Origin: Sipunculus nudus
Lineage: Eukaryota; Annelida; Sipuncula; Golfingiida; Sipunculidae
NCBI GenBank assembly: GCA_026874595.1
Contig: CM049309.1
Location: 16,012,576-16,076,575, forward strand
Direction of reading: 5' to 3'
Length of the DNA stretch: 64,000 nucleotides
Shown: positions 12,201 to 27,200 of the stretch, piece after piece
How positions within the stretch are numbered: the stretch's first letter is position 1
Layout: the number at the start of each line of letters is the position of its first letter
Program-made: the position numbers and the translations under genes
Notes under the pieces: model-generated
Seen by the model: only the letters and a program-made list of their open reading frames with translations
Told to the model about the DNA's origin: nothing
Databases searched by the model: none

Positions 12201-15200
12201 GCTTTCAGTGGTCTGATTACAATTCTGTGTTCTGTGCTCACCCTAGTGTTCCTGCCCAGAGAACCTTGCTATAGAAAGCAGCAGTTCCAAAAGGATATTT
12301 GGGACAACTGCCATGTATAACCGCTACCATTTGATATACAGCTACCATACTCATTCCATTGATGCACCACTTGGAGAGCTAGGACAAATTCTAATATTGA
12401 TGACCTTGACACATTTTTCAAGGTCAGAGGTGATCTTGCTGAAATGATGTTTGCACTAGAACTTGAAAAGAATTTGAGGTGCAGTCCCTATCCTTACACC
12501 ATTGATGCATCTGATGCAGGACCTGGTCAAGTTCAAATATGTATACACCGTTTTCAAGGTTGCTCATGCGTAACTGTTTTACTGATATTACACTGATAAG
12601 TCCTGAGAAGTGTCTCAAATTTCCCACTGTTGTCCAAATCCTTACCTGCTGAGAAACTTATCTTTGTAATAATATGAAGTTAATAATGAAAATATACATT
12701 CAAGATATTATATTTTAAGGACTATGGTATGTTTATTTCAGGATCTCAATTTGTATTTTTGATGTTTTGTACTTGCAGGACTGATGTGTCATATTTTGAT
12801 GGACTGGATCAAACTATATTAGCTGCTGGATTGGTTGTTCCAAAGGCTGGTAAGCCATTCTTCTAGTAGCGTATGCTCACGTTATAAAACTTCACTGAAA
12901 TAAACTGCCAGTCGATACAGCCTAAAAAAATCTTAATTCATGATTGTATTTGCACTACATGGTACTTACATATTTGTGAAAGTTTATCTTGTTTAGATTA
13001 ACAAAGTTTTCAATATGCTAATTGAAAGGATAAATGTGTGTGATTTTATCCTACTTTCTATTTATTTACTTTGATTCCCTTTGGAAACAGTATGATTTCA
13101 TAATTTCATCAGATCTTATGTATTTCTCTTAAATTTATTACTTGACATAAAATTATACACAATTATGGACAGTTTAGGCCATGTGTATTTCAATAAGTGA
13201 CTATTGCCATAAATCATTCACAACAGTTTTCTAATATTGACACAGCGATGTTAAGCTAATAATTGATTCTTATAATCTCCTATAGATGCTGGGGGCTTTG
13301 TGTTGTAGCATGTTATGCTGGTATATAAAACTTGTGTTGTACTGACAGGGACAGTCCAGCCACATGTCCAGTACCTGCTGTGTTTAACTACACCGGTGGA
13401 TATTGTACTTCTGGGTGTCAGTTTCTTCAGGCCGAATGGAGGTAAAGAACAGATTCTCACTTCTGTAATGACAGTATGTAATGCTAATAGTTAGGGATGT
13501 AACACTGCATTGATTTGAAAGCTCTTGATTAAATTGTAATCCATTATAAATCTCTGGATCGATTAATTTCAATTATTATTTTTTTGGCATGTACCATCCA
13601 TAAGTCCCCTGTGAGCTCTTAAATTTGACATAGAAATTTGCAGTGTTAAAACTCTTTTAATATTGCTTATTTGCCATAAATCTACTGTAAAAGTTTGCTG
13701 TTGAGCCACTCGGCTTGCATTGAAACATATGGCGGTTATAAACAGAGGGAGAGATATAGTTTTCTTTTATTTGCTGAAATTTACTAATGTCCATTTTGGT
13801 AAAATTTCTTTTATTTTTAAATAATCTGAAATTTACTACCTAAGCAAGAATTGTATCAAAAATTGAATTCAAGGTAAAGAATTGATAATTGGATTGATTC
13901 TAATATCCCCCACATTTCTCAGGCCTATTAATAATTTACTGCATTACCATGGTAAAGTCTTTACTTGATAATCTGACCCTTAACACCCTGAACACCTTGC
14001 AATCTGGATGGTTTCTTGTAAAACATGAACAGAACCCATTAGAATTAGCCTTTACATATGGACAGCCTTGGATTCTGACTGGCTTGACATTTCATTTCAC
14101 ATGCAAGGATACCAACAAATTTTCTGACTCAACAGGCTGACCGGTTTATGCTACTTACCTTTGATGTCCATCATCCAGCCTATGAATATTGTGTCATGAT
14201 CAGTTAGGCTTGAAATCCAGTAAAATAATCCAGTAGACCCTATAAGGCCAAAATAAAAAAAAGGTATGGTTCTCAGGCACTTTTTTTCAGAAATCAATGC
14301 GGGCGGGCGATTTTTTATTTTAAATTTTTTGGTATATTTCGATAAAAATGTCAAATGATAAGGGAAAAGCATCAAAATAACAGTTTTATTTTGCTAAATA
14401 AGTAAAAGCATTACAAAACAAAGGAAATTGTATGGTTTTATCTTCTTGAATGAAATGTCGGAGCGGCAGCAGCTCAAAATTGGAAAGTTTTTATTGAAAA
14501 TCAAAATAAAAAATTTTGATGCGGGGGTATAAAATTGATGCGGGCGGTGCCTGAGAACCATACCTTTAATTTTTTTTGGCCTAATTGAGTCAGTTTGTCC
14601 CTTAAATTAAGTCAGTTTGCATTTGTTGGTTAGCATTAGCAAACACCTCCATGTGTGGGATGCAGAAGGTGGTAGGTATAGTTCTTTGGACTTCTTTAAG
14701 GTATTAAACAAGTGACATCTTTTCACACTTGGGCAATTTGGAAAATTTTTCTCAAGCAGAAACACCAGAGGGTTCTAATGTCTGGAATTTTCAGTTCAAA
14801 AGATTATATACCAATGTGATTGCAAAAAATTTGCAATGGATTGGCATTGCAAGATCAATCATCAAATCGTGTCCATCAACCCAACTGATCATTGATTATA
14901 ATTGATCATCAGCCATCACTAGGGAATGGTGCTGGACTTAGACCTGAAGGTATAAGGTTTGATCCACACTAAAGTCATTACCATGTCCACCTGATTTTTC
15001 ACGATTTTCTCCATCTAAGACAAACATGCAAAAAAATATGCAGTTACCGTAAAATCTCCACTTAAAACCGCACTTCCGATTAAAACCGCACCCAGTCTTT
15101 GCCGAAACCCCAGGTGAGACACCGCGAGGGGCTCAGATACTAAGAACCCCCTTTTAAAACTGCACCAACTTTCGCTAGGGAATGATTTGACACAAGACAC

Positions 15201-18200
15201 AATCAAGCTATCATCTAGAAATCAACACGCGTAGGTTGTGACTCGGACATTCCTGTAAACTATAAAATTTCTTGGGCATTTTATTCAAACACATCAAAAC
15301 ACTTTTTTTGCAGGTTCACTCAAGCATGAAGTTTGGGAAGACGTAAGGGCTGGTGAACCTCTGCGTGTTTATACAGATTTAACATGCCGTGCCTTATTCT
15401 TGTTTGCTACTGATTTTCTATTATATTTTAGAAAAATATTCTGCTGATCCATTTCAGGTCACTGTATATTTTAAATCTAAAAGTAATATTTTTAAATCTT
15501 AATCTGTGATGAAAATTCCATTTTCTTGAATTACTCAGAAGATTCGAATCATTTTCATACCGGTTACTTCGGTATTATCATCGTCACATCGTACGTTGAC
15601 ATCGCTCCATGTCACAATTTGCTGGTGCGTTTGAAAACATCGCTGGTCAACTTAACTCAGTATAAAAGTAACTGATGTTACCTTGTCGAGATACGCATGT
15701 ATAGGAAACATGACACGTGAAAACGAGTGATTTTATAGTAAAATTAAAGTGGCCAGTTGGGGTAAGCAAGTTTTTTTCTTGAAGAAAGTTCCCGTGTGGG
15801 AAGCCATTTTGTCAAGGCAGCGTTGTGCAAGGCACGCTGGGACGGGATGGGTGGCTGTTCTGTTTAACACCCACCGAGTACAGCCGTTCAAAATATTCTC
15901 AGAAGCGTTTCAGCACATGGCAGCACTCAATCTTAATTTTAAAAGGAACGTCTGCCATTGTGCGACCCTTTACGACTCAGTTTTTTATTCATTTTATGTT
16001 TCAAACAAATAATCCTTGCTAAATAATGCCGCAAATGGGTTTAAAGTAGGCATTTATTTCAATTTTGCTTGACAATGCCCATCGAAGTGGGCCACTGTGT
16101 TACGTACAGTAGGGGTGTTATAAACGTATTATTTGGTGACAATTACCAAGATTTTTATAACAATTTATATATCGCACAATAGATAATCAGCAACATTTAA
16201 TTTAAAAATGACAGATAATCATAAATAATAAATTTACACACGGCTCTCATGCATGCATGCGAGACTGCTGCCATGGGCGGCCTTCAAAAATCGCCATATT
16301 ATCACCCCCACGCCGGCCCAAAAACGATGTCTGCCAGGAAGATATTCAAGAAACCCTTCTAGTAAAAACTGCACAGTGCTTTCAGGAAAACAACCTGATT
16401 TCTAGATTTTTAATTTCTTGATTAAACAGCGGTTTTAAGTGGAGATTTTATGGTATAGCAGGAAGGGAAAATGCATAATATTTTAAACCCTACCTGCTTA
16501 CGATATAAATATTTTTCACTTTACAGCCTGGTTGTCTTTTTATATATCCATGGTTCATTTCGTCCCCAGTAAATCATCATTATTTATCCTCCTTGGATAT
16601 GGATATGAAGTAATGTGATATAACAATGAAGCACATGCATAAGGAGATAAAAAGCCTCAGTTTAAGCAGGGGTGGACAGCTCTTGACCATTGGTCCCATG
16701 AATATGGGTGCCTCTTTTGTGTGTTACATTTATTATGATGTCATCATGATTCCAAAGAATTTCCATTTCAAAAGTTGGTGGTTATTGTATCCGCCAAAAC
16801 GAAGTTTTGTGGATACTATGTTTTTGACCGGGTTCCGCCGCCGCCGCCGCGTTTGTTTCCGGAGAACTCCTCTGAGACTACTGGACAGATTTTTCCGAAA
16901 CTTACACAAATTATCGGGTCACATGTGAACTGGTGCCTAACCAAGTGACCTTGACCTCAGACCTTTCGTCTCTGCCCAGCGTCCGTTTGAGCGTCTGTTT
17001 CCACACATAAACCCATATATCTCGGGAACCGTTTGACCGATCCGGAAAAATTTTTTACACAAATGTAGCCCTAGGATAGCTTTATAACATACACAACAAA
17101 AGGTGGCGCCACCTGCAACCATGTTTGCACAGTGTCCATCTGTTCATCTGCCTGGGGTTAAAATCACTCATATCTCTGCAGTGGTTTGACTAATTCACCT
17201 AAATTTCGGCATGCGTATACATCCTAGATAGCTTTCTTGATTTTATGACAGGTGGCGCCACCTACATTCACGTTAACGCTCCACACATAAACCCATATAT
17301 CTCGGGAACCGTTTGACCGATCCGGAAAAAAATTTACACAAATGTAGCCCTAGGATAGCTTTATAACATACACAACAAAAGGTGGCGCCACCTGCAACCA
17401 TGTTTGCACAGTGTCCATCTGTTCATCTGCCTGGGGTTAAAATCACTCATATCTCTGCAGTGGTTTGACTAATTCACCTAAAATTTGGCATGCGGACACA
17501 TCCTAGATAGCTTTCTCGATTTTATGACAGGTGGCGCCACCTACATTCACGTTAACGCTACACACATAAACCCTTATATCTCGGGAACCGTTTGACCGAT
17601 CTGGAAAAAAAATTTACACAAATGTAGCCCTGGGATAGCTTTATAACATACACAACAAAAGGTGGCGCCACCTGCAACCATGTTTGCACAGTGTCCATTT
17701 GTTCATCTGCCTGGGGTTAAAATCACTCATATCTCTGCAGTGGTTTGACTAATTCACCTAAAATTCGGCATGCGTGTACATCCCGCATAGCTTTTTTTAT
17801 TTTATGACAGGTGGTGCCACCTACATTCACATTCACGCTGTAGACATCCATGCTTATATCTCCGGACTCATTCAACCAATCAGGAAAATTTTTTTACACA
17901 AATGTAGCCCTTCAATAGCTTTATAACATACACAAAAATGGTGGCGCCACCTGCAGCCATTTTTGCACAGCGTCCATCTGTTTGTCTGCTGTGGGATAAA
18001 ATCACTCATATCTCTGCAGTGGTTTGACTTTTCCACATGGAATTTTGCTTGTGTATATATCTTGGATAGTTTCAAATAACAGGTGGCGCCACCTACAATC
18101 ATGTTTATGTGGCAGAGATCCATTCTAATATTTAACACATGTAACTCTATATCCCCTTGCCACTCAATCCATGCCTTACTTCACCCGTCCTTCTCTGATT

Positions 18201-21200
18201 TTGGCGGATACACGTAGTCGCTTGTCGACTACCCGTATTCTAGTTTCTCATAAAATGGTTTTAAATTGTTGGTAGGAAAATTACATAAGATAGGTAATCA
18301 TTTCCAAAATATTTAAATACACATTTTCCTCTTTCTGCTTTTTGCGGCAAAAGGTGTTTCTGCTCTTTGACTTGCCAAAAAAAAAAAAAACAGGCACAAT
18401 AAAACAGGTGGTCAGGGGTACTGTGGTGGAATGGACTATAACATTATGAGGTAACAATTGTTTTCTACACATGTCTTGTCTGTTTATGAAACTGTTTATG
18501 TTAGATGTGGCATTACAGAGGTGGTGATGGATCCGACACGAGGGGAGATGCACCTGCTGCCGAAGCCTCTCTTCTCCATCCCATCAGATAACGTACACAT
18601 CACCAGCATCAGCAGCACGTCAAAGGGTCGCATCTTCCTGGCAGGAAAAGATGGAAACTTACACGAAATGCAATACAAAGTGAGGGTCTGCTTTTATGCT
18701 GTATACATCATTCATATTTCTCATGGTTTCAACTTGTAATTGATATGCATACTCCATAAAATTGACTATTTCATAAGAATTATGTTTATATAAGGATTAT
18801 GGCATGTTTCATGGGTTTTGCCATTAATGGTTTCATGGGATTTGCCATTCATGGTTTCATGGGTTTTGCCCTTACAGCTCTGGCAAGAACTTGGGACCAG
18901 ACAGATGATATATGCAGCTAAGGCATGATTTGCAGTACATGCTCTCTGATTGGTGGAACTTATCAGTTGACAGTATTTTTAGCTGCAACCTGATAACATG
19001 TTGAAGTAGCTTATTACATTAAGGAAAAGTGAGTAAATGAAGAGTTATGTGAACACCACCATCTTGCTATACCAAGCGTGTTCAGCAAGGAAGACTGCCA
19101 TATTCAGGATCATTATCAACCTGGAAACCTCAAATCCTTATGGATATTATTAATGATTTTTCCAGGTCCTGGAAAACCTGGACAAATTTAATTTAGATAT
19201 ACACCTAGAATATTCCTTTAATTTTGGCATAGGTCCCTGTTGGCTGTCGTAGATATCGGCCTTCAGTTGCATTTGATATGAGCCAGCTGCATGCAATATT
19301 GACAATGGCAGTTTAGGCTCTTCCACAGTATCAGCACCAGTGTTTTATAGCAGTAGCACCACCTGATGTCTGCTGGGGAAACTCACAGCAGGTGCAAAGG
19401 ATTACCATGTTGGCTTGCTGGCAAAAACTCAATAAGACTGTTGCATATTCATATAATGACACGAAGTCATTACTCCATGCCAATCAGTCTCACCTGTGTC
19501 ATTTGCATTCCGTATCACATGATCTCCAGTGTTCACTAGGGCATGTTCCAGTTTAGATCTCAGGTTGAACTAAGTGCTGCACATTGTAAATGTCTAGAGC
19601 CCTGCATTCTTATTAAAAAAGATTACTTAGTGTTTTTGGTAATTTGTACCGTGGAAAATCCCTGTAATACCTGGAGAAAACCTGGAAAACTCCTGGAATT
19701 TTGATCTACCAGACAAGTAATAACCCTGAACATTTAAGTGGCTATAGAAAGGGTAACATCATTGTTTATAGGACATTTCTGTACATTCAGGATATATTAG
19801 CCCAATCATTTGTTTACTGACTAATAGCAAACAGCTGTTTATTTGGTTGAAATCTACATCTAATACATGATGTGTTCAGTGGGTGCTGCCCTGTCATCTG
19901 GTGCCTTTTTCCCAGGCAGCTGTTAAACCAGAGCATAGGAAAATATTGCAGCTTTCTCTTGCATTTAGAGCATAATATATTTGTTTGATTTGAGGATATT
20001 GTTATGAGTTATGAATGAGGTACTCCTGTGGAAATGTCTTTATAAAATGCTCAATGTGATATTAGATATTCAGTGGAAATCGTGTACTTTTTTTATAAAA
20101 AATGACATATTTTATAGTTTCACAAACTCATGATGGAAGTTTACATTGAGAAATATGTCTCCCCTCCCATGGGTGGAGATATATAGTGTTTAGTCTGTCG
20201 TCTTCATCAACGTCATTTTCCATAATTGTCGTCTGTGTCATTTCTTGTAAATGCCATAACTTTGGAAAGACTCAACTTTTTTTCCTGAAATATGAAATTT
20301 TAATGGTTTCTATCAATATCTTAATATCTCAGATAAGTTTGAAAACCCCTGACCTTGACCATCATCAAGGTCAAATATCTTGAAATAGAATTTTTTTTAA
20401 CCCCATAACTTTTGAAGTATTGCATTTTTTTCCTCAGAAACAATAATTATTTAAACCATGTTCTTTGACGAGTTCAAAAACTGATGACCTTGTCCTGAAT
20501 CTTCAAGGTCAAGTCAGCAGAATAGAAATTATTGGTGAACACTATTACTTTCAAACCGATCCATATATTTTCATGAAATTTGACTCGTGAAATGTTTCTA
20601 CCAAAATTTCATAAGTGTTTAAAAAAAACATGACCTTGACCTTCATCTTCAAGGTCAAATTAGCTGTAATAGAAACTATTTGTGAATGATGTGACATTTG
20701 AAAGAGTCTGTATTTTTTCCTCAAATTTTGGGATGGGAGGCCTATAGGGAGGGGACACATATCTTTTTTTGCAACTTCATCCCAGTTAGCCACATGATTT
20801 GTACTTTCCTTTTTCTTCCAGGCAGATGACAGTTGGTTCAGTCAGAGGTGTCGTAAGGTGAACCACTCTAACAGCTCTCTGTCCTTCCTGGTGCCATCTT
20901 TTCTCAAGGTCTTGTCAGAAGATGGTAAGTACTGTTATCGTTGTTCCTACATTCCCTCTCTGACGTTAGAGGGTCTGTTGATCATATCAGAGTGGTGGCT
21001 GTACTAGCTTTACCAAAAACAGTGGTTAAAATCATAATTTAAAAAATTAAAATTTTCTCAATTTTATATGAGATGTGATGTATTATGGAATACCCATACT
21101 GGTCACAGTGTTAACTGTTAGTGTTCAAACTGAGCCAGGGCTTTGATAGATTTTCATGAAAATTCACCATAATTACTTACAAATAGATTATCTTGTCTGA

Positions 21201-24200
21201 GTTAGATTATGGGCAAAATCCACATATATTTAATGAGATCAGAGGTCAACCTGGCTATAAATGTAAGAAATTATAACCGTTTCAACTGTAGCCTCACATT
21301 TATAAAGATGGTGCACTTTTCCTACAGATCCATTGACACAGATCAGTATTGATGAGACCAGAAACATCCTGTACACACTGTCAGAAAAGAGCACCATTCA
21401 GGTAGGTTCACTCAGTGCAGTGCTACATTAAAGGGGCGCAATCACCTATAAATCATGTTGAACTTAACATAAAATATATAGCTTATTCCTTTTAAAATAA
21501 ATCTGTACCTGCTAAAATGTTGCCTTGAAACCAATTTCTTACTCCTGTAAATGAGTGTTAAAAACAGTAGACTGGGCACAGTCATAGGGGTCAACATAAA
21601 CACAGTGCGTGGAACTGTGTGCAATGCCGAGCCAGAACACGTGTCAATCAAGAAATGCCCTGACTGACTTGGCCCCCAAAAAATTTAATACATGTTCCCG
21701 CTGGCTGAAACAAGGCGTGTTGCAGACACACATGGACTGTTTAACAACACAGAGCCATAACAAGGTTTTAAACAGCTGTACGAGACTGTGCTTGAATGGT
21801 TTTACTGGGAAACATTTGTATAAAGCAAATCTGAATTTATAGTGTGAAAGTATAGACATCAAATCTCTCTTAATTATGTTCCATTATATTTTTATCATGT
21901 ATGGCATGATATTTTTGTAGTTATTTGATTTTGAGCATGATTTTTTTGTAGATTTTGACCTGGGCCATGATATTTATGCATTTGTTTAATCGTAGGGTTG
22001 ATAATATTTTAGGTGTTTGACCTTGGGTATGACGGGGAGTCGTGTAGCAGAGTGTCCGCTGTCAGTCTGCAGACAACAAGTCAGAATGCTGCAGTTATTG
22101 CCAAGTGAGTTCTAGCATACCCTTATTTATTTTCCCTGTGTTAACTAGGGAGTATTCAGATGATTACATATTACATCTGAGAAAAATTAATTTTTTTTTT
22201 TTTAATTTTTCCAATATGTTTTAAATTTATTTGTCACTGATTTTAAATGAGTTAGTGTCTCTGATTATGTATTACTTATGTCTATGATCGTTTAGTTCCT
22301 TTGTAACATTTTAAATCTAAAAGGGTTTTTTTTTTTTTTTTTTTTTGGTTTATTCTGAACTATTTGCCAATAAATTATTTTTTTTCTCATAATGGCTGTT
22401 TCAGCATTATGAAAATAACACACATTGTGTTTACAGGGGAATAGACAAGAGCACATTTGGACCTCTGGTGCACATTGCTGCCATACCAAAAACAGAATCC
22501 ACAAACATTCACCTAGTAGCTGTCTCACATACAGGTAAGGACCAGAATCAACAAACATTCACCTAGTAGCTGTCTAACATACAGGTAAGGACCAGAATCA
22601 ACAAACATTCACCTTTTAGCTGTCTCAAATACAGGTAAGGGCCAGAATCAACAAACATTCACCTTTTAGCTGTCTCAAATACAGGTAAGGGCCAGAATCA
22701 ACAAACATTCACCTAGTAGCTGTCTCACATACAGGTAAGGACCAAAATCAACAAGAATTCACCTAGTAGCTGTCTAACATACAGGTAAGGACCAGAATCA
22801 ACAAACATTCACCTAGTAGCTGTCTCACATACAGGTAAGGACCAAAATCAACAAACATTCACCTAGTGACTGTCTCACATACAGGTAAGGACCAAAATCA
22901 ACAAACATTCACCTAGTAGCTGTCTAACATACAGGTAAGGACCAGAATCAACAAACATTCACCTAGTAGCTGTCTCACATATAGGTAAGGACCAAAATCA
23001 ACAAACATTCACCTAGTAGCTGTCTAACATACAGGTAAGGACCAAAATCAACAAACATTCACCTTTTAGCTGTCTTAAATACAGGAAAGGACCAGAATCA
23101 GGAAACATTTACCTAGTGACTGTCTCACATACAGGTAAGGACCAAAATCAACAAACATTCACCTAGTAGCTGTCTAACATACAGGTAAGCACCAAAAATT
23201 AACAAACATTCACCTTTTAGCTGTCTTAAATACAGGAAAGGACCAGAATCAAGAAACAATTACCTAGTGACTGTCTCACATACAGGTAAGAACCAGAACC
23301 AACAAACATTCACCTAGTAGCTGTCTCACATACAGGTAAGAACCAGAATCAACAAACATTCACCTAGTGACTGTCTCACATACAGGTAAGAACCAGATTC
23401 AACAAACATTCACCTTTTAGCTGTCTCAAATACAGGTAAGGGCCAGAATCAACAAACATTCACCTAGTAGCTGTCTCACATACAGGTAAGGACCAGAATC
23501 AACAAACATTCACCTAGTAGCTGTCTCAAATACAGGTAAGGACCAGAATCAACAAACATTCACCTAGTAGCTGTCTCACATACAGGTAAGGGCCAAAATC
23601 AACAAACATTCACCTTTTAGCTGTCTTAAATACAGGAAAGGACCAGAATCGAGAAACATTTACCTAGTGACTGTCTCACATACAGGTAAGGACCAAAATC
23701 AACAAACATTCACCTAGTAGCTGTCTCACATACAGGTAAGGGCCAGAATCAACAGCATTCACCTAGTAGCTGTCTAACATACAGGTAAGGACCAGAATCA
23801 ACAAACATTCACCTAGTAGCTGTCTAACATACAGGTAAGGACCAGAATCAACTAACATTCACCTAGTGACTGTCTCACATACAGGTATGAACCAGAATCA
23901 ACAAACATTCATCTAATGACTGTTTCACATACAGGTAAGAACCAGATTCAACAAACATTAACCTAGTAGCTGTCTCACATACAGGTAAGAACCAGATTCA
24001 ACAAACATTCACCTAGTAGCTATCTCGTATCATGTAAGAACCAGAAACAATCAACATTCACCTATTAGCTGTCTCACATACAGGTAAGAACCAGAACCAA
24101 CAAACATTCACCTAGTAGCTGTCTCACATACAGGTAAGAACCAGAATGAACAAACATTCACCTAGTAGCTATCTAAAACAGGTAATATTATAAGGAGCTG

Positions 24201-27200
24201 GTAACACGTTAATTATCACCTGTAGCATACAGTATTGCATAGAGGTATATGTCTTTCATCACCTGTTAATCAAAAAACATATTAATAGCCAGACATTACT
24301 AACATGATATGAAAAACATGTTAGGTGTTTCAATCATTTGTGATATTTTGAATTTAATCATTTAAAGTTTATCTAATTTTTATAAATTGCTCATACTTTA
24401 CAGGAATGAGGCTGTACTTCAGTACCTGTGCCTTTGGTTTGCAGCAAGGTCGGCCCCAGCAGTTAGCTTTAGTTCATGTTCGGCTCCCCCCTGGCTTCAC
24501 ACCGAGCTGCAGTATGACCCGACCAACACAGGTCCACGTGGCACATTACAGAAAAGGTGAGTACTCGGGTTTGTTTCATATTCAGAGGTTATGCGGTTCT
24601 CAAGTTTGCATTGTTTTGTGTGAGTCTTGTTTTGCAATCTCAGCAAAAAATAAACTGCACAGAATATCAGTTATTATATGGATTATTTATATAAAATGAT
24701 TTTTTAAAATCATAACAATTAAACATGGACCAAAGTTAACATCAATCAAGGTGAAACTTTTGTTCATTATTTCAAGATCATTTTTATTTATACCATTTAC
24801 ATTAGCAATATTTTATTTACAACATATATCTTCTTTATTATTATTTATAACATCATCTTTATAATTTTTCTAGCCTTCATTGATGGGGCTTCTTATTAAC
24901 GGTTTATTATTTTTTTTATAATTTCTCTCGTGTGAAAATTGTGAAATCTATTACCCATACAAACAAAAAGACAACCAGGGTATGTATCTATTTGCCTACC
25001 TATCTGTCACTTGCTGAATATCTCTTTTAGGATAATTAACTGCTTGACTTACTGCTTGAAGTTTCATGTAGTAATAAATCAGTTGGTTCCCAGGCAAGAC
25101 AGATTGCTATTGAGAGAAATGTTTATGGTTGTTATCTCCCAAAGTTTGATGACCATGATTAGACTTCACATTTAGGTGACAGGAGTCTTTAAACTTTATA
25201 TATTTCTACATATGAATGCTTAAGTTTGAATAGTTGTAAATTTACAGTGAAATCTTGCTAACGGGACCACCTGTGGGACCAGCCAAAGTAGTCATGTAAA
25301 TGGGGTGGTCGTATTAATGGGAGGGTTTTATGATGATTTACAATAGTATGAGACCAAAAATAATCATTTTCTCAGTTGGGTGGTCATGATGGTGGGGTTG
25401 TCATTAGGTGAGGTTTCACTGTAACTTGTTTGCGGGGTTACATTGATTTAAACATGATTTATAGTCCAAGCATAGAGAAATTCATTCAGTAACATTTTTC
25501 TCAGGTACTTTATTATTGGCATCAGCTAAGACAGAGGATGATGACCTTCTATGGACTATGAGCCCAGATCTGTTTCCATTTCAAAGAAGTCTCATTGAGA
25601 CCCATGTAAGTATGTTCAACTAGAAATAGGGACAGAACCATGCACAAGCCCTTATATTAAAGCTCGGGGTGTGAACTAAAATTACTTGCTCAGATGAATC
25701 CTAATTCAAACTGCCACCTGTTAATAAATGATTAAGTTTAGGCTTAGAATCTTTAAAAATAAAATTCATGGAGGTCTTAGTAAAAATTCATGGAGGTCCT
25801 AGTCAAGTGTCCCTGGAAACCTTAAATTACGACATGGTGACCTATATGGTGTGACCTATGGGCTGATAAATGGTTTTGAGCACCCAGACAGACAAGGCAC
25901 AAATTGTATCCATTAGCCCTAGACTCTTCTAAAATGACATTCAGGGAAATCCTTGGCAATTCTCCTTTGAAACCTGAAATTTGATCATGGTGACCTATAT
26001 TCTGCTAGCTATGGACCAGAAACATGATTTTGAGCACACAGGCAGGGTACAAATTGTATCCATTTTACTCGGACCCCTATATTGTGAAATCAAGGGGGGT
26101 CCTGGGCTCGTCTCCTATGATTCCTGAAATTTGTATTTTCTGTCCATTTTTTCAATACAAGTAACTTTAGCCATATGCTATTCTCACAGACAATATGTAA
26201 CCTTAATAAAAAAATGAGCACCCAGTCAAAATTAGCTGAGCGCAATGGTCCATGGGCCACTTGTTTTAAATATTTATGACACTCAACAACCAATCAGCAG
26301 CTTTGTTTGAGCATGTGACCAGTGACCTTGGCCTTCATCAATTTCGTAGAAATGTTGTAAAAAATACTGTCATGAGGGTTCGATTTATGGTATCTCACCA
26401 TTCAGTAAACTGCTAATATGGTATCCTTTATGTATGAAATAGTTTATTTTCTCACACAATCTTTATTGTTATAGAAGTACCAAGTGAACATTGAAGATTT
26501 GGAAATTCTTGTTCATTTTGAACAGCTGATGTAAATGATTTCATTTTATTCATGATATCAGTCTTTGACATAGATAATATAAAACTAATACAATAATCTT
26601 TGCCTTGCGACAATACAGGCATAAATCATGTATATGAGATAGTAATGAAGCTAATGAAGTAATTGAATGTTTACTTATGTAGTTTGGGCGTCTTATTCCT
26701 GAAGGTTATATTTCCCTAAGTAAATATTGCCTTTGAAACCCTCAAGAATATGACGTCAACCACATTATCTTGCCTCTTTTCAGGCCACAAACCCATTGAA
26801 CATGAGAGTATGGGCAATGACAGAAGAAGTTTCAATCACATCACCAGAAGAAGCTCTGACTGAAAACTCCAAACCACTCCCACCGCTAGTGGTAACCCAA
26901 CACATTGACCCGCCCAGAAAGTTTGTCCTTCTCAGCTCTCAGGTATAGAACACTATTACTTTCAATGGGGAGAAGGATCAGTTATCAGGCCAGATATTAT
27001 GCTCATCATACAATGGTTATACACTGCAGTCTTCCCAGTTCTCCTCTGATGTAACTGCTGCTTTCTATGGGGAGACTTTCTGGGTTTAAACACCAGGGTG
27101 CACACAGAGGAAAGAATTGTAATCAGACCAATGAGAGCATGGTATTGCATTGTGTATCCAGCTCCAAATTTAAACATGTGACACCCACTCTTGTTGGTCT

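Noticed and set aside
22535-24187. Regular ~50-bp repeats resembling a CRISPR array
   Set aside because: There are no unique spacers, the repeats are contiguous, and the unit is the exon 10 junction of a eukaryotic gene.
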